This document shows positions 25,262-33,770 of a stretch of DNA of 64,000 nucleotides, in pieces (position 1 is the first letter of the stretch; every line of letters starts with the position of its first letter). This DNA is from Microbacterium sp. Au-Mic1. Lineage in GTDB: Bacteria; Actinomycetota; Actinomycetes; Actinomycetales; Microbacteriaceae. The stretch covers positions 1-64,000 of the forward strand of contig NZ_JAJTTF010000015.1 in the NCBI RefSeq assembly GCF_021341785.1, given 5' to 3'. Both the position numbers and the translations under genes were made by a program. The notes beneath the pieces are model-generated. The model was not told where the DNA came from. It made no database searches and saw only the letters and a list, made by a program, of their open reading frames with translations.

Positions 25262-26158
25262 TCACCGGGCGAGCGGTGCCTCGGTGTCGAGCCCGGCGAG
25301 CTTGCCCGGGTTCGCGACGGAGAAGACCTGGGTGATCCGTCCGTCCTCGACGGTGAAGCTCACCGCCGCGAGCAGCTCGCCGCCCACCCGGATCCCTGCG
25401 GCGAGCATGCCGTTCACGCGCAGCGGGACCACCGCGAAGGCCGTGTCGAGCTTGGCGATGCTGCCCTGCAGGAACGCCACGACGCGATCGGCGCCGTGCA
25501 GAGGGCGCCGGGCGGCATGCCGCACGAGCCCGCCGCTGTCGGTGACCGACACCACGTCGGGGGCCAGCACGTCCATCAGCCCCTGCACGTCGCCGGAGTT
25601 CATCACCGCGATGAAGCGCTGCACGGCGAGGTCGTGCTCGGAGGCGTCGACCGTGACGCGCGGACGCCGGGCGGCCACGTGGTCACGGGCGCGGTGCGCG
25701 ATCTGCCGCACCGCCGCCGGCGTCTTGCCCACCGCGTCGGCGATCTCGTCGAACGGCACGTCGAACACCTCGCGCAGCACGAACACCGCCCGCTCGGTCG
25801 GACCCAGCGTCTCGAGCACTGTGAGCATCGCGACCGACACGCTCTCCGCGAGCACGACGTCGTCCGCCACATCCGGCGTCGTCAGCAGCGGCTCCGGAAG
25901 CCACGGGCCCACGTACTCCTCGCGCCGACGGGATGCCGTCCGCAGCAGGTTCAGGGACTGCCGGGTCACGGTGCGCACCAGGTAGGCGCGCGGATCGCGC
26001 ACGTCGTCGCGGTCGGCCGCCGCCCAGCGCAGCCAGGACTCCTGCAGCACATCCTCGGCATCGGCGGCGGATCCGAGGATCTCGTATGCGACGGTGAACA
26101 GCAGGCCGCGGTGCGCGACGAAGGGATCCTCGGATCGCGGTCCTGTCGTGTCGCTCAT
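25262..26158 (-). CDS. ECF41-family RNA polymerase sigma factor with SnoaL-like tail
   Basis: 298 residues. Sigma region 2 (HRGLLFTVAYEILGSAADAEDVLQESWLRW) and region 4 (LGPTERAVFVLREVFDVPFDEIADAVGKT) are followed by a NTF2/SnoaL-like domain of about 110 residues. The domain contains NPGKL, close to the NPDKL motif of ECF41 factors, near the end, and DSGG in the middle. In ECF41 the tail replaces an anti-sigma factor and tunes activity. Its ATG overlaps the stop of the upstream carboxymuconolactone-decarboxylase-like gene (ATGA), the standard ECF41 partner, and an ECF41-type promoter precedes that gene. Confidence 0.93.
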   Translation of the reverse strand: MSDTTGPRSEDPFVAHRGLLFTVAYEILGSAADAEDVLQESWLRWAAADRDDVRDPRAYLVRTVTRQSLNLLRTASRRREEYVGPWLPEPLLTTPDVADDVVLAESVSVAMLTVLETLGPTERAVFVLREVFDVPFDEIADAVGKTPAAVRQIAHRARDHVAARRPRVTVDASEHDLAVQRFIAVMNSGDVQGLMDVLAPDVVSVTDSGGLVRHAARRPLHGADRVVAFLQGSIAKLDTAFAVVPLRVNGMLAAGIRVGGELLAAVSFTVEDGRITQVFSVANPGKLAGLDTEAPLAR

Positions 26159-26751
26159 GACGCCGACGCTACGCGGGTCTCCGCCGTGGTCGCCAGCGGC
26201 GCCAGTCCGCAGGCGTCTGCGAAGCCGTCGGAGTGGATGCCGAGCGCGATGTTCGCCCTGGCGGTCGCGTTGAGGTAGCCGACCTTCGCCGCGAGCTCCA
26301 GCAGCGCCGGCGCTCCGATCTCGGCGAGCAGTGCGTCGGAGAGCTCATCGGTGACGGTGGGCGGGGTCTGGCTCATCGCCTCGGCGTACTCCATCACCAG
26401 GCGCTCCCGTGGCGTGAACCGGGTCGAGTCGCGCCAGATCGGCACCTCGCGGGCCTTCTCCTCGTCGAGCCCGTGGTCGTGCGCCATGAAGTAGTGCAGG
26501 TCGAGGCAGAAGCTGCAGCCCACCGTCGCGGCCGCCGCCATGGTCGCCAGCGTCGACAGGCCCTTGTCGAGCTCGCGCCACTTCTCGGTCTTGCCGCCGA
26601 AGCTCATCATGTCCATCATCACGGGCCGGTGCTGCCACATCACCCCGATCGAGTCGGGCACGAGACCCAGCTTGCGCCGCGCCATGGTCTTCACCAGTGC
26701 GCCGAACGGGCCGGTCACCGCGACTGCCGGGATCCTGGTCGTCTTCGTCAT
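26155..26751 (-). CDS. Carboxymuconolactone decarboxylase/AhpD-like protein
   Basis: 198 residues from ATG 26751, with GGAGGAG upstream. The peroxidase-type motif VGCSFCLDLHYF (CxxCxxxH) is the AhpD/CMD redox centre, followed by the all-helical CMD fold (LVMEYAEAMSQTPPTVTDEL). It probably reduces a peroxide or acts as a thiol-dependent redox protein. Genes of this family are the usual target and partner of ECF41 sigma factors, and here they are co-transcribed with a 4-nt overlap. Confidence 0.9.
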   Translation of the reverse strand: MTKTTRIPAVAVTGPFGALVKTMARRKLGLVPDSIGVMWQHRPVMMDMMSFGGKTEKWRELDKGLSTLATMAAAATVGCSFCLDLHYFMAHDHGLDEEKAREVPIWRDSTRFTPRERLVMEYAEAMSQTPPTVTDELSDALLAEIGAPALLELAAKVGYLNATARANIALGIHSDGFADACGLAPLATTAETRVASAS

Positions 26752-26795
26752 GATCTGCTCCTCCTGTGGCGCGTTTCTCGCGCCTTCGACATGGA

Positions 26796-26822
26796 GACAC
26801 CGGTCGACCCCGATGTGTGACA
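26796..26822 (-). promoter_or_regulatory. ECF41-type promoter (TGTCACA ... TGTC)
   Basis: On the minus strand TGTCACA (26816-26822) and TGTC (26796-26799) are separated by 16 nt, ending about 45 nt before ATG 26751. Known ECF41 promoters use TGTCACA and CGTC at similar spacing, so this would be the autoregulated promoter of the CMD-sigma operon. Confidence 0.7.
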
Positions 26823-26859
26823 TCCGGATCCGATATTCGCCTCGTGCCACGATGGATCC

Positions 26860-27675
26860 GTGGACACGACGACCTTCGCAGCGACCGACGGCTTCCCGCA
26901 CACCGCGCTGGTCGGCGTCACCGGCCCCGAGCAGGCGCTCGCCGTGCAGGGGGATCCGCAGGCCGTCCTTCCGCTCGCCTCGGTGACCAAGCCGCTCACC
27001 GCATGGGGTGTGTTCGTCGCGATCGAGCGCGGGCTGGTGGATCTGGACGAGCCGGCCGGCCCTGCGGGAGCGACGGTGCTGAACCTGCTCGACCACACCA
27101 GCGGATTGCCCATGGAGGGGGAGGGGCCGCTGAAGGCTCCCGGCGAGCGGCGCATCTACTCGAATGCCGGGTTCGACGCGCTCGCCGCGCACGTCTCCGA
27201 CGCCGTCGGCATGGACTTCGCGGACTGGATGCTGCGGGAGGTCACGCTGCCGCTCGGCATGGGGCGCACGGATGTCACCGGACGGCCGTCGGCGGGGGCG
27301 TCGGCCTCGATCGAGGATCTGCTCATCTTCGGACGCGAGGTGCTCCGCCCGACGCTCATCCCGGCGGCGCTGCGCGACCTCGCCCTCACCGTCTCGCACC
27401 CCGGCCTGCGCGGGATCGTGCCCGGTTACGGGGCGTATCCCGACAACCAGTGGGGACTCGGCTTCGAGCTCAAGGACTCCAAGTCGCCGCATTGGATGAG
27501 CGACACCCTGCCGCCCGAGACGGCCGGCCACTTCGGCGCGCTCGGCAGCTTCCTGCTCATCGACCGCTCGCGGGACCTCGCCGCCGCGTTCCTCTCCGGC
27601 GTCCCGTTCGGCGAGGAGCACAAGCGGATCTGGCCCGCGCTGACCGAGGAGATCGTCACGCGCTACGGACGCTGA
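26860..27675 (+). CDS. Beta-lactamase-fold serine hydrolase
   Basis: 271 residues from GTG 26860; CACGAT lies 6 nt upstream. The class C beta-lactamase/esterase motifs are SVTK (SxxK, nucleophile Ser) near residue 43 and YSN (YxN) near residue 99. The third HxG/KTG motif is not obvious; GHFGALGS near the end is the best candidate. No signal peptide, so a cytoplasmic esterase or peptidase is more likely than antibiotic resistance. Divergent from the ECF41 operon; convergent with the WYL regulator. Confidence 0.85.
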   Translation: MDTTTFAATDGFPHTALVGVTGPEQALAVQGDPQAVLPLASVTKPLTAWGVFVAIERGLVDLDEPAGPAGATVLNLLDHTSGLPMEGEGPLKAPGERRIYSNAGFDALAAHVSDAVGMDFADWMLREVTLPLGMGRTDVTGRPSAGASASIEDLLIFGREVLRPTLIPAALRDLALTVSHPGLRGIVPGYGAYPDNQWGLGFELKDSKSPHWMSDTLPPETAGHFGALGSFLLIDRSRDLAAAFLSGVPFGEEHKRIWPALTEEIVTRYGR

Positions 27676-27676
27676 T

Positions 27677-27700
27677 CCGGATCCGGTCTTCAGGATCCGG
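27677..27700. terminator. Bidirectional hairpin made of two GGATCC words
   Basis: CCGGATCC and GGATCCGG are perfect inverted arms with an 8-nt loop between convergent genes. The 3' end overlaps the last codons of the WYL regulator gene. Confidence 0.55.
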
Positions 27701-28646
27701 CGACCGCGCGTGCGTACCTCTCCGACAGCACCTGCAGTCGGGGGATCAGCTCGGGCGGTGACTCGACGGTGAAGTCCATCATCAGCATCCCGATGTACGC
27801 GGCCACCGTGTCGAGGCTGTCGGCGCCCGTGACCAGCACGCAGTGGTCGGCGTCGATCGGCTCGACGACGCCCACGGTCGGGTTGATCCGGTCGAGGACG
27901 GCCTGCGCCGGCGCGTCGATGCGCAGCCGGGCGTGCACCGCCCATCCGCTCGCCGCGATCGTGCGCATCGCGAATGCCGTGTAGTCGCCGCCGGGGAGCG
28001 GTTGCGGATCGAACCGGCGACGGGTCGGCATGCGCAGCGACATCCAGTCCACTCGGTAGGTGTGCCACGCGCCGGAGGCGGGATCGCGCGCGACGAGGTG
28101 CCAGCGCCGCTGCCAGCTGAGCAGACGGTACGGCTCGACGAGCACAGCTGCGTCCTGGTAGTCGAAGCGCAGCCACTCGACATCGCGGATCGCCGCGGCG
28201 GTCGCAGCGAGCACGGCGGGATCCACTTCGGGATCCGGGGCGTCGGTGCCGACGTTCTCCTGGCCGCGGTCGATCGTCGAGCCGAGGGCGTCGACGAGCG
28301 GACGCAAGTGGGAGGGCAGCACCTGTTCGATCTTGGCGAGGGCTCTGGCGCCCGACTCCTCGACCCCGGTCACTCCCGCGGCCATCTGCAGGCCCACGGT
28401 CACCGCGACGGCCTCCTCGTCGTCCAGCAGCAGCGGGGGCAGCTGCCCGCCCGAACCGAGGCGGTATCCGCCCACCGAGCCGCGCACGGCATCCACCGGA
28501 TAGCCGAGGTCTCGGAGTCGCTCGATGTCGGCGCGGACGGTTCGCGGACTCACATCGAGCCGGGCCGCGAGCTCGGCGCCGGTGCGGCCGGATCCCGTCT
28601 GCAGCAGCGAGAGCAGGGCGAGGAGGCGGGCAGAGGGGCTTGTCAT
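27690..28646 (-). CDS. WYL-domain transcriptional regulator (DeoR-type HTH)
   Basis: 318 residues. N-terminal winged HTH (ARLLALLSLLQTGSGRTGAELAARLDVSPRTVRADIERL), a linker, then the WYL domain (VEWLRFDYQDA...LLSWQRRWHLVARDPASGAWHTYRVDWM) and a C-terminal WCX-like extension. WYL domains bind small or nucleic-acid ligands. It faces the epoxide hydrolase gene across a 66-bp divergent region containing an ATTAGG/CCTAAT inverted repeat, so it probably controls that gene and itself. Confidence 0.92.
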   Translation of the reverse strand: MTSPSARLLALLSLLQTGSGRTGAELAARLDVSPRTVRADIERLRDLGYPVDAVRGSVGGYRLGSGGQLPPLLLDDEEAVAVTVGLQMAAGVTGVEESGARALAKIEQVLPSHLRPLVDALGSTIDRGQENVGTDAPDPEVDPAVLAATAAAIRDVEWLRFDYQDAAVLVEPYRLLSWQRRWHLVARDPASGAWHTYRVDWMSLRMPTRRRFDPQPLPGGDYTAFAMRTIAASGWAVHARLRIDAPAQAVLDRINPTVGVVEPIDADHCVLVTGADSLDTVAAYIGMLMMDFTVESPPELIPRLQVLSERYARAVAGS

Positions 28647-28669
28647 CGGATCCTCGAAGAAGTTCTCGC

Positions 28670-28692
28670 ATTAGGAACGAATCCAGCCTAAT
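28670..28692. promoter_or_regulatory. Inverted repeat ATTAGG-N11-CCTAAT in divergent promoter
   Basis: Perfect 6-bp arms in an unusually AT-rich stretch between the WYL regulator and the epoxide hydrolase, just upstream of the latter's -10. Candidate operator for the WYL protein. Confidence 0.55.
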
Positions 28693-28699
28693 GGCCTTC

Positions 28700-28705
28700 T
28701 ACCGT
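28700..28705 (+). promoter_or_regulatory. -10 element TACCGT, leaderless epoxide hydrolase promoter
   Basis: TACCGT followed by 7 nt and ATG 28713. It overlaps the alternative GTG start at 28704, which argues for the ATG. Confidence 0.5.
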
Positions 28706-28712
28706 GGAACAC

Positions 28713-29855
28713 ATGAACACCACCGCAGCCCTCGTCATCCGCCCCTTCACCGTCTCCGTCACCGACGCCGAGGTCGCCGACCTTCAGGACCGGCTCGCCC
28801 GCACTCGCCTGCCGCAGCCGGCCCCCGCCGACGATTGGACCACCGGCACCCCGAACGACTACCTCCGCGAGGCGCTCGCCGCCTGGCGCGCTTTCGACTG
28901 GCGCGCCGCTGAGGCCCGCATCAACGCCTTCGCGCACTTCGTCGCCGAGATCGACGGCCAGGACATCCACTTCATCCACGTGCGCTCGGCGCATGAAGGG
29001 GCGACGCCGCTGCTGCTGGCGCACACGTACCCCGGATCCTCGGTCGACTACCTCGACGTGATCGACCGCCTCGTCGACCCCGTGGCATACGGCGGCCGCG
29101 CGGAGGACGCGTTCGACGTGGTCGTCCCCGATGCGCCGGGATACGGCTTCTCCCAGCCCGTGACCGACGCCGGATGGACGATGCCCCGCGTCGCCCGGGC
29201 CTACGACCAGCTCATGCGGGGCCTCGGATACGAGAGCTACGGCGTGCACGGATCCGACAACGGTGCGATGGTCGCGCGCGAGCTCGGACTGCTGAGCCCC
29301 GAGGGCTTCCTCGGCCTGCACGTGCTGCAGCTGTTCTCGTTCCCCTCGGGCGACCCGAGCGAGTTCGAACGCCTCGAGCCGGCCGACTACGCGGGGCTCG
29401 AGCACATGCAGTGGTTCCAGTCGGTCGGCGGCTACAACACGATGAACGCCTCCCGGCCGCAGACGGTCGCGGTCGGGCTCAGCGACTCCCCGATCGGGCT
29501 GCTGGCGTACAGCGAGCTGTTCAACAGCTTCGGCAACGGCACCTCGCTCGTGCCGCTGGAGAAGATCCTGCTCGAGGTCAGCGTGAACTGGTTCGCGAAC
29601 GCCGCCGCGGGCATGAGCCGCAGCTACTTCGAGAACGCCCAGGCGCAGACCGAGCCGCAGGTGAACCACGCGCGCACCGGCGTCGCCGTCTTCAAGGACG
29701 ACTTCCAGACGATCCGCGTCTTCGCCGAGCGCGACAACGACAACATCGTGCACTGGAGCCGCTTCGACGAGGGCGGCCACTTCGCCGCACTGGAGCGTCC
29801 CGACCTGCTCGCCGGCGACGTCCGCGCGTTCTTCGCAGGGACCCGTGAGGGCTGA
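28713..29855 (+). CDS. Epoxide hydrolase family protein (alpha/beta hydrolase)
   Basis: 380 residues. It has the N-terminal epoxide-hydrolase extension (RPFTVSVTDAEVADLQDRLA...W) and the alpha/beta hydrolase core. The HTYPGSS loop forms the oxyanion hole. HGSDNGAMVARELG carries the nucleophilic Asp (SxDxG elbow) and DEGGHFAALE the catalytic His. Length and order match microsomal-type bacterial epoxide hydrolases, which open epoxides to diols. Likely controlled by the divergent WYL regulator. A strong terminator follows. Confidence 0.92.
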   Translation: MNTTAALVIRPFTVSVTDAEVADLQDRLARTRLPQPAPADDWTTGTPNDYLREALAAWRAFDWRAAEARINAFAHFVAEIDGQDIHFIHVRSAHEGATPLLLAHTYPGSSVDYLDVIDRLVDPVAYGGRAEDAFDVVVPDAPGYGFSQPVTDAGWTMPRVARAYDQLMRGLGYESYGVHGSDNGAMVARELGLLSPEGFLGLHVLQLFSFPSGDPSEFERLEPADYAGLEHMQWFQSVGGYNTMNASRPQTVAVGLSDSPIGLLAYSELFNSFGNGTSLVPLEKILLEVSVNWFANAAAGMSRSYFENAQAQTEPQVNHARTGVAVFKDDFQTIRVFAERDNDNIVHWSRFDEGGHFAALERPDLLAGDVRAFFAGTREG

Positions 29856-29861
29856 GCGGCC

Positions 29862-29904
29862 GAGCCGCCGCCCGGATCCGTCATCGTGTTGCGGGCGGCG
29901 GCTC
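29862..29904 (+). terminator. Hairpin after epoxide hydrolase gene
   Basis: GAGCCGCCGCCCG and CGGGCGGCGGCTC are perfect 13-bp arms with a 17-nt loop, 6 nt after the stop. Confidence 0.75.
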
Positions 29905-29983
29905 TCGTCCGAGGTGAGCGGGGTAGCCTCGGACCCGGGCCGATCCGGTCCGTCGTCCGTCCCTCACCCGAAGGAGATCCGCC

Positions 29984-30457
29984 ATGGCCGAGGTCGAGAG
30001 CTTCACCCTGGACCACACCGCCGTCAAGGCGCCCTACATCCGCCTGATCGGCGTCGAGCAGGGACCGCGCGGCGACGAGATCTCCAACTTCGACGTGCGT
30101 TTCGTGCAGCCGAACGAGGGGGAGATCCCGACCGCGGCGCTGCACACGATCGAGCACACGCTGGCCTCGCTGCTGCGCGACCGCGTGGACGGCGTCATCG
30201 ACATCTCGCCGTTCGGCTGCCGCACCGGCTTCCACCTGATCACCTGGGGCCGCCCCGAGGTGCCGGCGCTCGTCGAGGCCGTCACCGACAGTCTGCGCTT
30301 CATCGCCGAGAAGGCCGAGTGGAGCGACGTCCCCGGTGTCAGCGCGATCGAGTGCGGCAACTACCGCGACCACAGCCTGCACGGCGCGCGCGAATGGTCG
30401 GCGCGGATCCTCGAGCAGGGGATCAGCCGCGATGCGTTCACGCGCGTGCTGAACTGA
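29984..30457 (+). CDS. luxS: S-ribosylhomocysteine lyase
   Basis: 157 residues; ATG follows AAGGAGATCCGCC, an ideal ribosome site, with TAGCCT about 55 nt upstream as a likely -10. The metal site is HTIEH (His54, Glu57, His58) with the third ligand in AIECGNYRDH; catalytic Cys79 lies in SPFGCRTGFH. It splits S-ribosylhomocysteine into homocysteine and DPD, the AI-2 precursor, as part of the activated methyl cycle. No AI-2 receptor or lsr gene is in the window, so a metabolic role is the safe reading. Confidence 0.97.
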   Translation: MAEVESFTLDHTAVKAPYIRLIGVEQGPRGDEISNFDVRFVQPNEGEIPTAALHTIEHTLASLLRDRVDGVIDISPFGCRTGFHLITWGRPEVPALVEAVTDSLRFIAEKAEWSDVPGVSAIECGNYRDHSLHGAREWSARILEQGISRDAFTRVLN

Positions 30458-30468
30458 TCCGCGCACCA

Positions 30469-30511
30469 CGTTTCGTCTCGGTCGGCTTCGCCGTCCTCGC
30501 TCAACGACCCC
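30469..30511. repeat. Dispersed hairpin repeat, family A (single unit)
   Basis: CGTTTCGTCTCGGT, then CGGCTTCGCCG, then TCCTCGCTCAACGACC, 11 nt after luxS. Compared with the unit at 51921 the flanks are identical and the central stem has changed on both sides (CGCC/GGCG to CGGC/GCCG), a compensatory change. Confidence 0.75.
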
Positions 30512-30569
30512 GGGGCGAGGATCGTGGGTGCCCCGGGCGTTACCGTCCGCCGGAACCCCCACGAGCCGC

Positions 30570-30609
30570 CGAAACCCCCACGTGCGTGCGCGAACGCATG
30601 GGGGTTTCG
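30570..30609. terminator. Bidirectional hairpin between luxS and the GH38 gene
   Basis: CGAAACCCCCACGTGCG and CGCATGGGGGTTTCG pair with a 2-nt bulge. Outer related words (CCGGAACCCCCACG, CGCGGGGGTCTCGG) suggest an older nested repeat. It lies between convergent genes. Confidence 0.65.
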
Positions 30610-30632
30610 ACGCTGCGCGGGGGTCTCGGCGG

Positions 30633-33600
30633 TCAGGCCCGGGCGATGCGCAGCGTCCGCACCTCGAAGGGACGCAGCGACAGCGCCTCTCCGGTGCGCG
30701 GTGCGTCCAGCTCGTCCTCGATGAGCGAGGCCTCCCGGATGCCGCCGTGCTCGAACCCGACGGACAGGGATCCGCTCGCACGCCGGCCCAGCGACTCGTA
30801 GACGCGCACGATCACGTCGCCGGAGCGATCGTCGGCGAGCTTCACGCTCGACACCACGACGCCCTCTCCGGTCACGGCGACCAGCGGCTCGACCTCGTGC
30901 GCGCCGCGGACGACGGTCGACGGGGCGTTCAGTGCGATGCCCTCGGCCGTCGCGATCGCGGCGTCGGCGCCGATCACCAGTCCCACCTGGATCTCGTGCC
31001 GGCCGTGGTCGGTGTCGGGGTCGGGGAAGCGTGGGGCGCGCAGCAGCGACAGGCGCACGGTGGTGGTGACGTCGTCGCCGTCCACGTCGCGGGTGGTGTC
31101 GAAGCCGTAGATCGAGTCGTTCACGAGCGCGGCGCCGAAGCCGCCGTCCTCCTGCGCGAGCACGAAGCGGTGCATGGACGTCTCGAACTTGGCGGCCTCC
31201 CAGCTCGTGTTCACGTGCGTGACCCGGCGCTGGAAGCCGAACTGCGTCTCGGCCGCCGTCTCGCGGGCGAACACGTCCAGCGGGAAGGCCAGCTTGAGCA
31301 GCTTCTCGGTCTCATGCCAGTCGATCTCGTTGCGCAGCAGCACCGTGCGCGAGCCGGGGCGCAGCGTGATCGTCTGCCGCAGAGAGGACTCCGAGAACGG
31401 CCGCTCCACGGCGATCGTCGCCACGCCGCCCTCCACGGACGCCGCGATCGACGACACCGCCACGAGGTCTTCCACGCGGTTGCGGTAGTACTTGTCGATG
31501 TCCCACGCATCCCACATGTTCGGGAAGTCCTGGTGCAGCTGGAACAGGTTCGCGGGCTTGCCGGCCGGGATGCTCTCGCGACCCGTCGCCTTGTCGATCG
31601 CGGAGGTGATCAGGCCCTCGGCCGAGATCGTGACCGTGACGAGGTCGTTCTCGATGCGGAAGCCGGATCCGGTCTCCGTGAGGGAGACCCCCTGCTCCGT
31701 GACGTTGCCGCGTTTCGTTTCGGTCGCGTTGCGCGCGTCCTCGCTCAACGACTCCGAAGAGGTGGTGAAGCCGGCGCCGAGCGCGCGGGCGCCGGATCCG
31801 ACGCCGACCGACGTCGGCGTGAACACCAGCTCGAGATCTCCCGAACCTGCGAGCGCGGCGCGCGCCTCGGAGGACAGGGCGCGGGCCTCGTCGAGCACGC
31901 CGGACAGCACCGAGACGGCCTCGCGGTGCACCCATGCGATCGAGGTGCCGGGGAGGATGTCGTGGAACTCGTGCAGCAGCACGGTCTCCCACAGCCGGTC
32001 CAGCTCATCGTGCGGGTAGGCCGCGCCGAGGCGCACCGCCGCGGTCGAGGCCCACAGCTCGGCCTCGATGAGCGCCTGCTCGGCCCAGCGGTGCAGCGCC
32101 TTCGTGGCGTGCTGGCTGGTGAGCGTGCCGCGGTGCAGCTCGAGGTAGAGCTCGCCGACCCAGACGGCCGGATCCGGCAGCTCCGCCTTGGCAGCGTCGA
32201 AGAACTCATCGGGGTGGATCCACTCGACCTGGGCGGATCCCTCGAGCGAAGCCAGGCGGGAGGCCTTGCCGGTCATCTCGCGGGTCGTGCCGCCGCCGCC
32301 GTCGCCCCAGCCGACCGGGGCGATCGAACGCGTCGCGACGCGGTTCTCCTTGAACTGGCGCGACGCCTTGGCGACCTCCATTCCGCTCAACTGCGAGTTG
32401 TACGTGTCCATCGGCGGGAAGTGCGTGAAGATCCGCGACCCGTCGATGCCCTCCCAGTCGAAGCTGTGGTGCGGGAACACGTTGCGCTGGTTCCAGGAGA
32501 TCTTCTGCGTGAAGAACCACTCGAAGCCGGCCCGGCGCATGAGCTGCGGAAGGGCGGGGGAGTAGCCGAAGCTGTCGGGCAGCCACACGCCCTTGGAGCG
32601 GATCCCGAACTCGCGCTCGAAGAAGCGCTGGCCGTGCGAGAACTGCCGCACGAGCGACTCGCCGGTCGGCATGACCGTGTCGGACTCGACCCACATGCCG
32701 CCCAGCGGCAGGAAGCGGCCCTCGGCGACGGCGGCCTTGATCCGCGCGTAGACCTCGGGGCGGTGCTCCTTCATCCACGCGTACTGCTGTGCGCTGGACA
32801 TGCCGTAGCGGAACTGCGGCTGCTCCTCGAGCAGGGTCGTCATCGACGAGGTGGTGCGGGCCACCTTGCGCACGGTCTCGCGCAGCGGCCACAGCCAGGC
32901 GGAGTCGATGTGCGCGTGCCCGATGGCGGCGATGCGATGCGCGCTGGCGTCGGCGGGTGCGGCCAGCACGTCGGCCAGCTGCGCCCTCGCCTCGCCCGCG
33001 GTCTCGATGATGCGCTGCAGGTCGAGCACGTCGAGTGCATCGTCGAGCGCCTGCAGGATGCGCATGCGGCGTGGGCTGGTCTCGGGAAGCTCCGCCTGCA
33101 GCTCCAGCAGCACCTCGAGATCGAGGGACAGCTCGAACACCTCGGGTTCGAACACCGCGAGGTCCATGTGCCGCACGCGGTAGAGGGGATCCGGCGAGGA
33201 GGTGAGGATGTCCCCTTCCTGCGTCGGCAGGAAGGGGTGGTAGTCCAGCAGCACGGGGTTGGAGGCGCCCTCGAGGTACAGCTCGATCGCCTCCTCGCCC
33301 TCGGCGCGCTCCGTGACGGGCAGCCACTGGTTGCGCGGGTTGAGGCTCTTCACCGGGACCGGCTCGCCGTCGGCGCCGACGCGATACGCGAGGGCCTCGC
33401 ACTGGAAGCCGGTCATGTTGATGTCGAAGCCGAGGTCGACGAGTGCCTCGACGCGCTTGCCGGCCCACTCGGCCGGCACGGTGCCGCGGATCCGGAACCA
33501 GGTGGTGCCCCACGCGGGCCCCCACTGCTGGCCGGCACTGAACGGCGCGAACTCGAGCGCCACGCCCTCGGCGGCCGGGATCGGCTCGCCCGGCAGCGCG

Positions 33601-33707
33601 TGCGCGGCGATCTCCAGGGGGATTCGGGCGGAGTGGACGGCAGGGCGCACGCGCTCGCCGAGCACGCGGGTCACGCGGCCGACGGTGAGCGAGGTCTCTT
33701 CGTGCAC
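30633..33707 (-). CDS. GH38 alpha-mannosidase
   Basis: 1024 residues from GTG 33707, with AAGGAG upstream. A beta-rich N-terminal domain precedes the GH38 catalytic domain starting IGHAHIDSAWLWPLRETV (His264, zinc ligands). The catalytic nucleophile is Asp378 in GVWLPDSFGYSPALPQLM, followed by TQKISWNQRNVFPHHSF. A helical bundle and large C-terminal beta domains follow. No signal peptide, so it acts on imported mannosides. The region coding residues about 651-665 (SESLSEDARNATETKR) is a copy of dispersed repeat A read in frame. Divergent from the LacI gene across a shared operator. In the context of GH18, GH20 and GH5 genes it probably removes alpha-mannose from N-glycan pieces. Confidence 0.95.
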   Translation of the reverse strand: MHEETSLTVGRVTRVLGERVRPAVHSARIPLEIAAHALPGEPIPAAEGVALEFAPFSAGQQWGPAWGTTWFRIRGTVPAEWAGKRVEALVDLGFDINMTGFQCEALAYRVGADGEPVPVKSLNPRNQWLPVTERAEGEEAIELYLEGASNPVLLDYHPFLPTQEGDILTSSPDPLYRVRHMDLAVFEPEVFELSLDLEVLLELQAELPETSPRRMRILQALDDALDVLDLQRIIETAGEARAQLADVLAAPADASAHRIAAIGHAHIDSAWLWPLRETVRKVARTTSSMTTLLEEQPQFRYGMSSAQQYAWMKEHRPEVYARIKAAVAEGRFLPLGGMWVESDTVMPTGESLVRQFSHGQRFFEREFGIRSKGVWLPDSFGYSPALPQLMRRAGFEWFFTQKISWNQRNVFPHHSFDWEGIDGSRIFTHFPPMDTYNSQLSGMEVAKASRQFKENRVATRSIAPVGWGDGGGGTTREMTGKASRLASLEGSAQVEWIHPDEFFDAAKAELPDPAVWVGELYLELHRGTLTSQHATKALHRWAEQALIEAELWASTAAVRLGAAYPHDELDRLWETVLLHEFHDILPGTSIAWVHREAVSVLSGVLDEARALSSEARAALAGSGDLELVFTPTSVGVGSGARALGAGFTTSSESLSEDARNATETKRGNVTEQGVSLTETGSGFRIENDLVTVTISAEGLITSAIDKATGRESIPAGKPANLFQLHQDFPNMWDAWDIDKYYRNRVEDLVAVSSIAASVEGGVATIAVERPFSESSLRQTITLRPGSRTVLLRNEIDWHETEKLLKLAFPLDVFARETAAETQFGFQRRVTHVNTSWEAAKFETSMHRFVLAQEDGGFGAALVNDSIYGFDTTRDVDGDDVTTTVRLSLLRAPRFPDPDTDHGRHEIQVGLVIGADAAIATAEGIALNAPSTVVRGAHEVEPLVAVTGEGVVVSSVKLADDRSGDVIVRVYESLGRRASGSLSVGFEHGGIREASLIEDELDAPRTGEALSLRPFEVRTLRIARA
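31711..31755. repeat. Dispersed hairpin repeat, family A, inside the GH38 gene
   Basis: CGTTTCGTTTCGGT, then a central CGCG-TTG-CGCG stem, then TCCTCGCTCAACGACTCC. On the coding strand it reads SLSEDA, the same frame and orientation as the first copy in hemG. Confidence 0.75.
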
Positions 33708-33770
33708 GGGGTGCTCCTTCGCGGTGCGAGAATGTCAGAACGCCTGGGGAGATCCTCTCCCACAGGGCCA

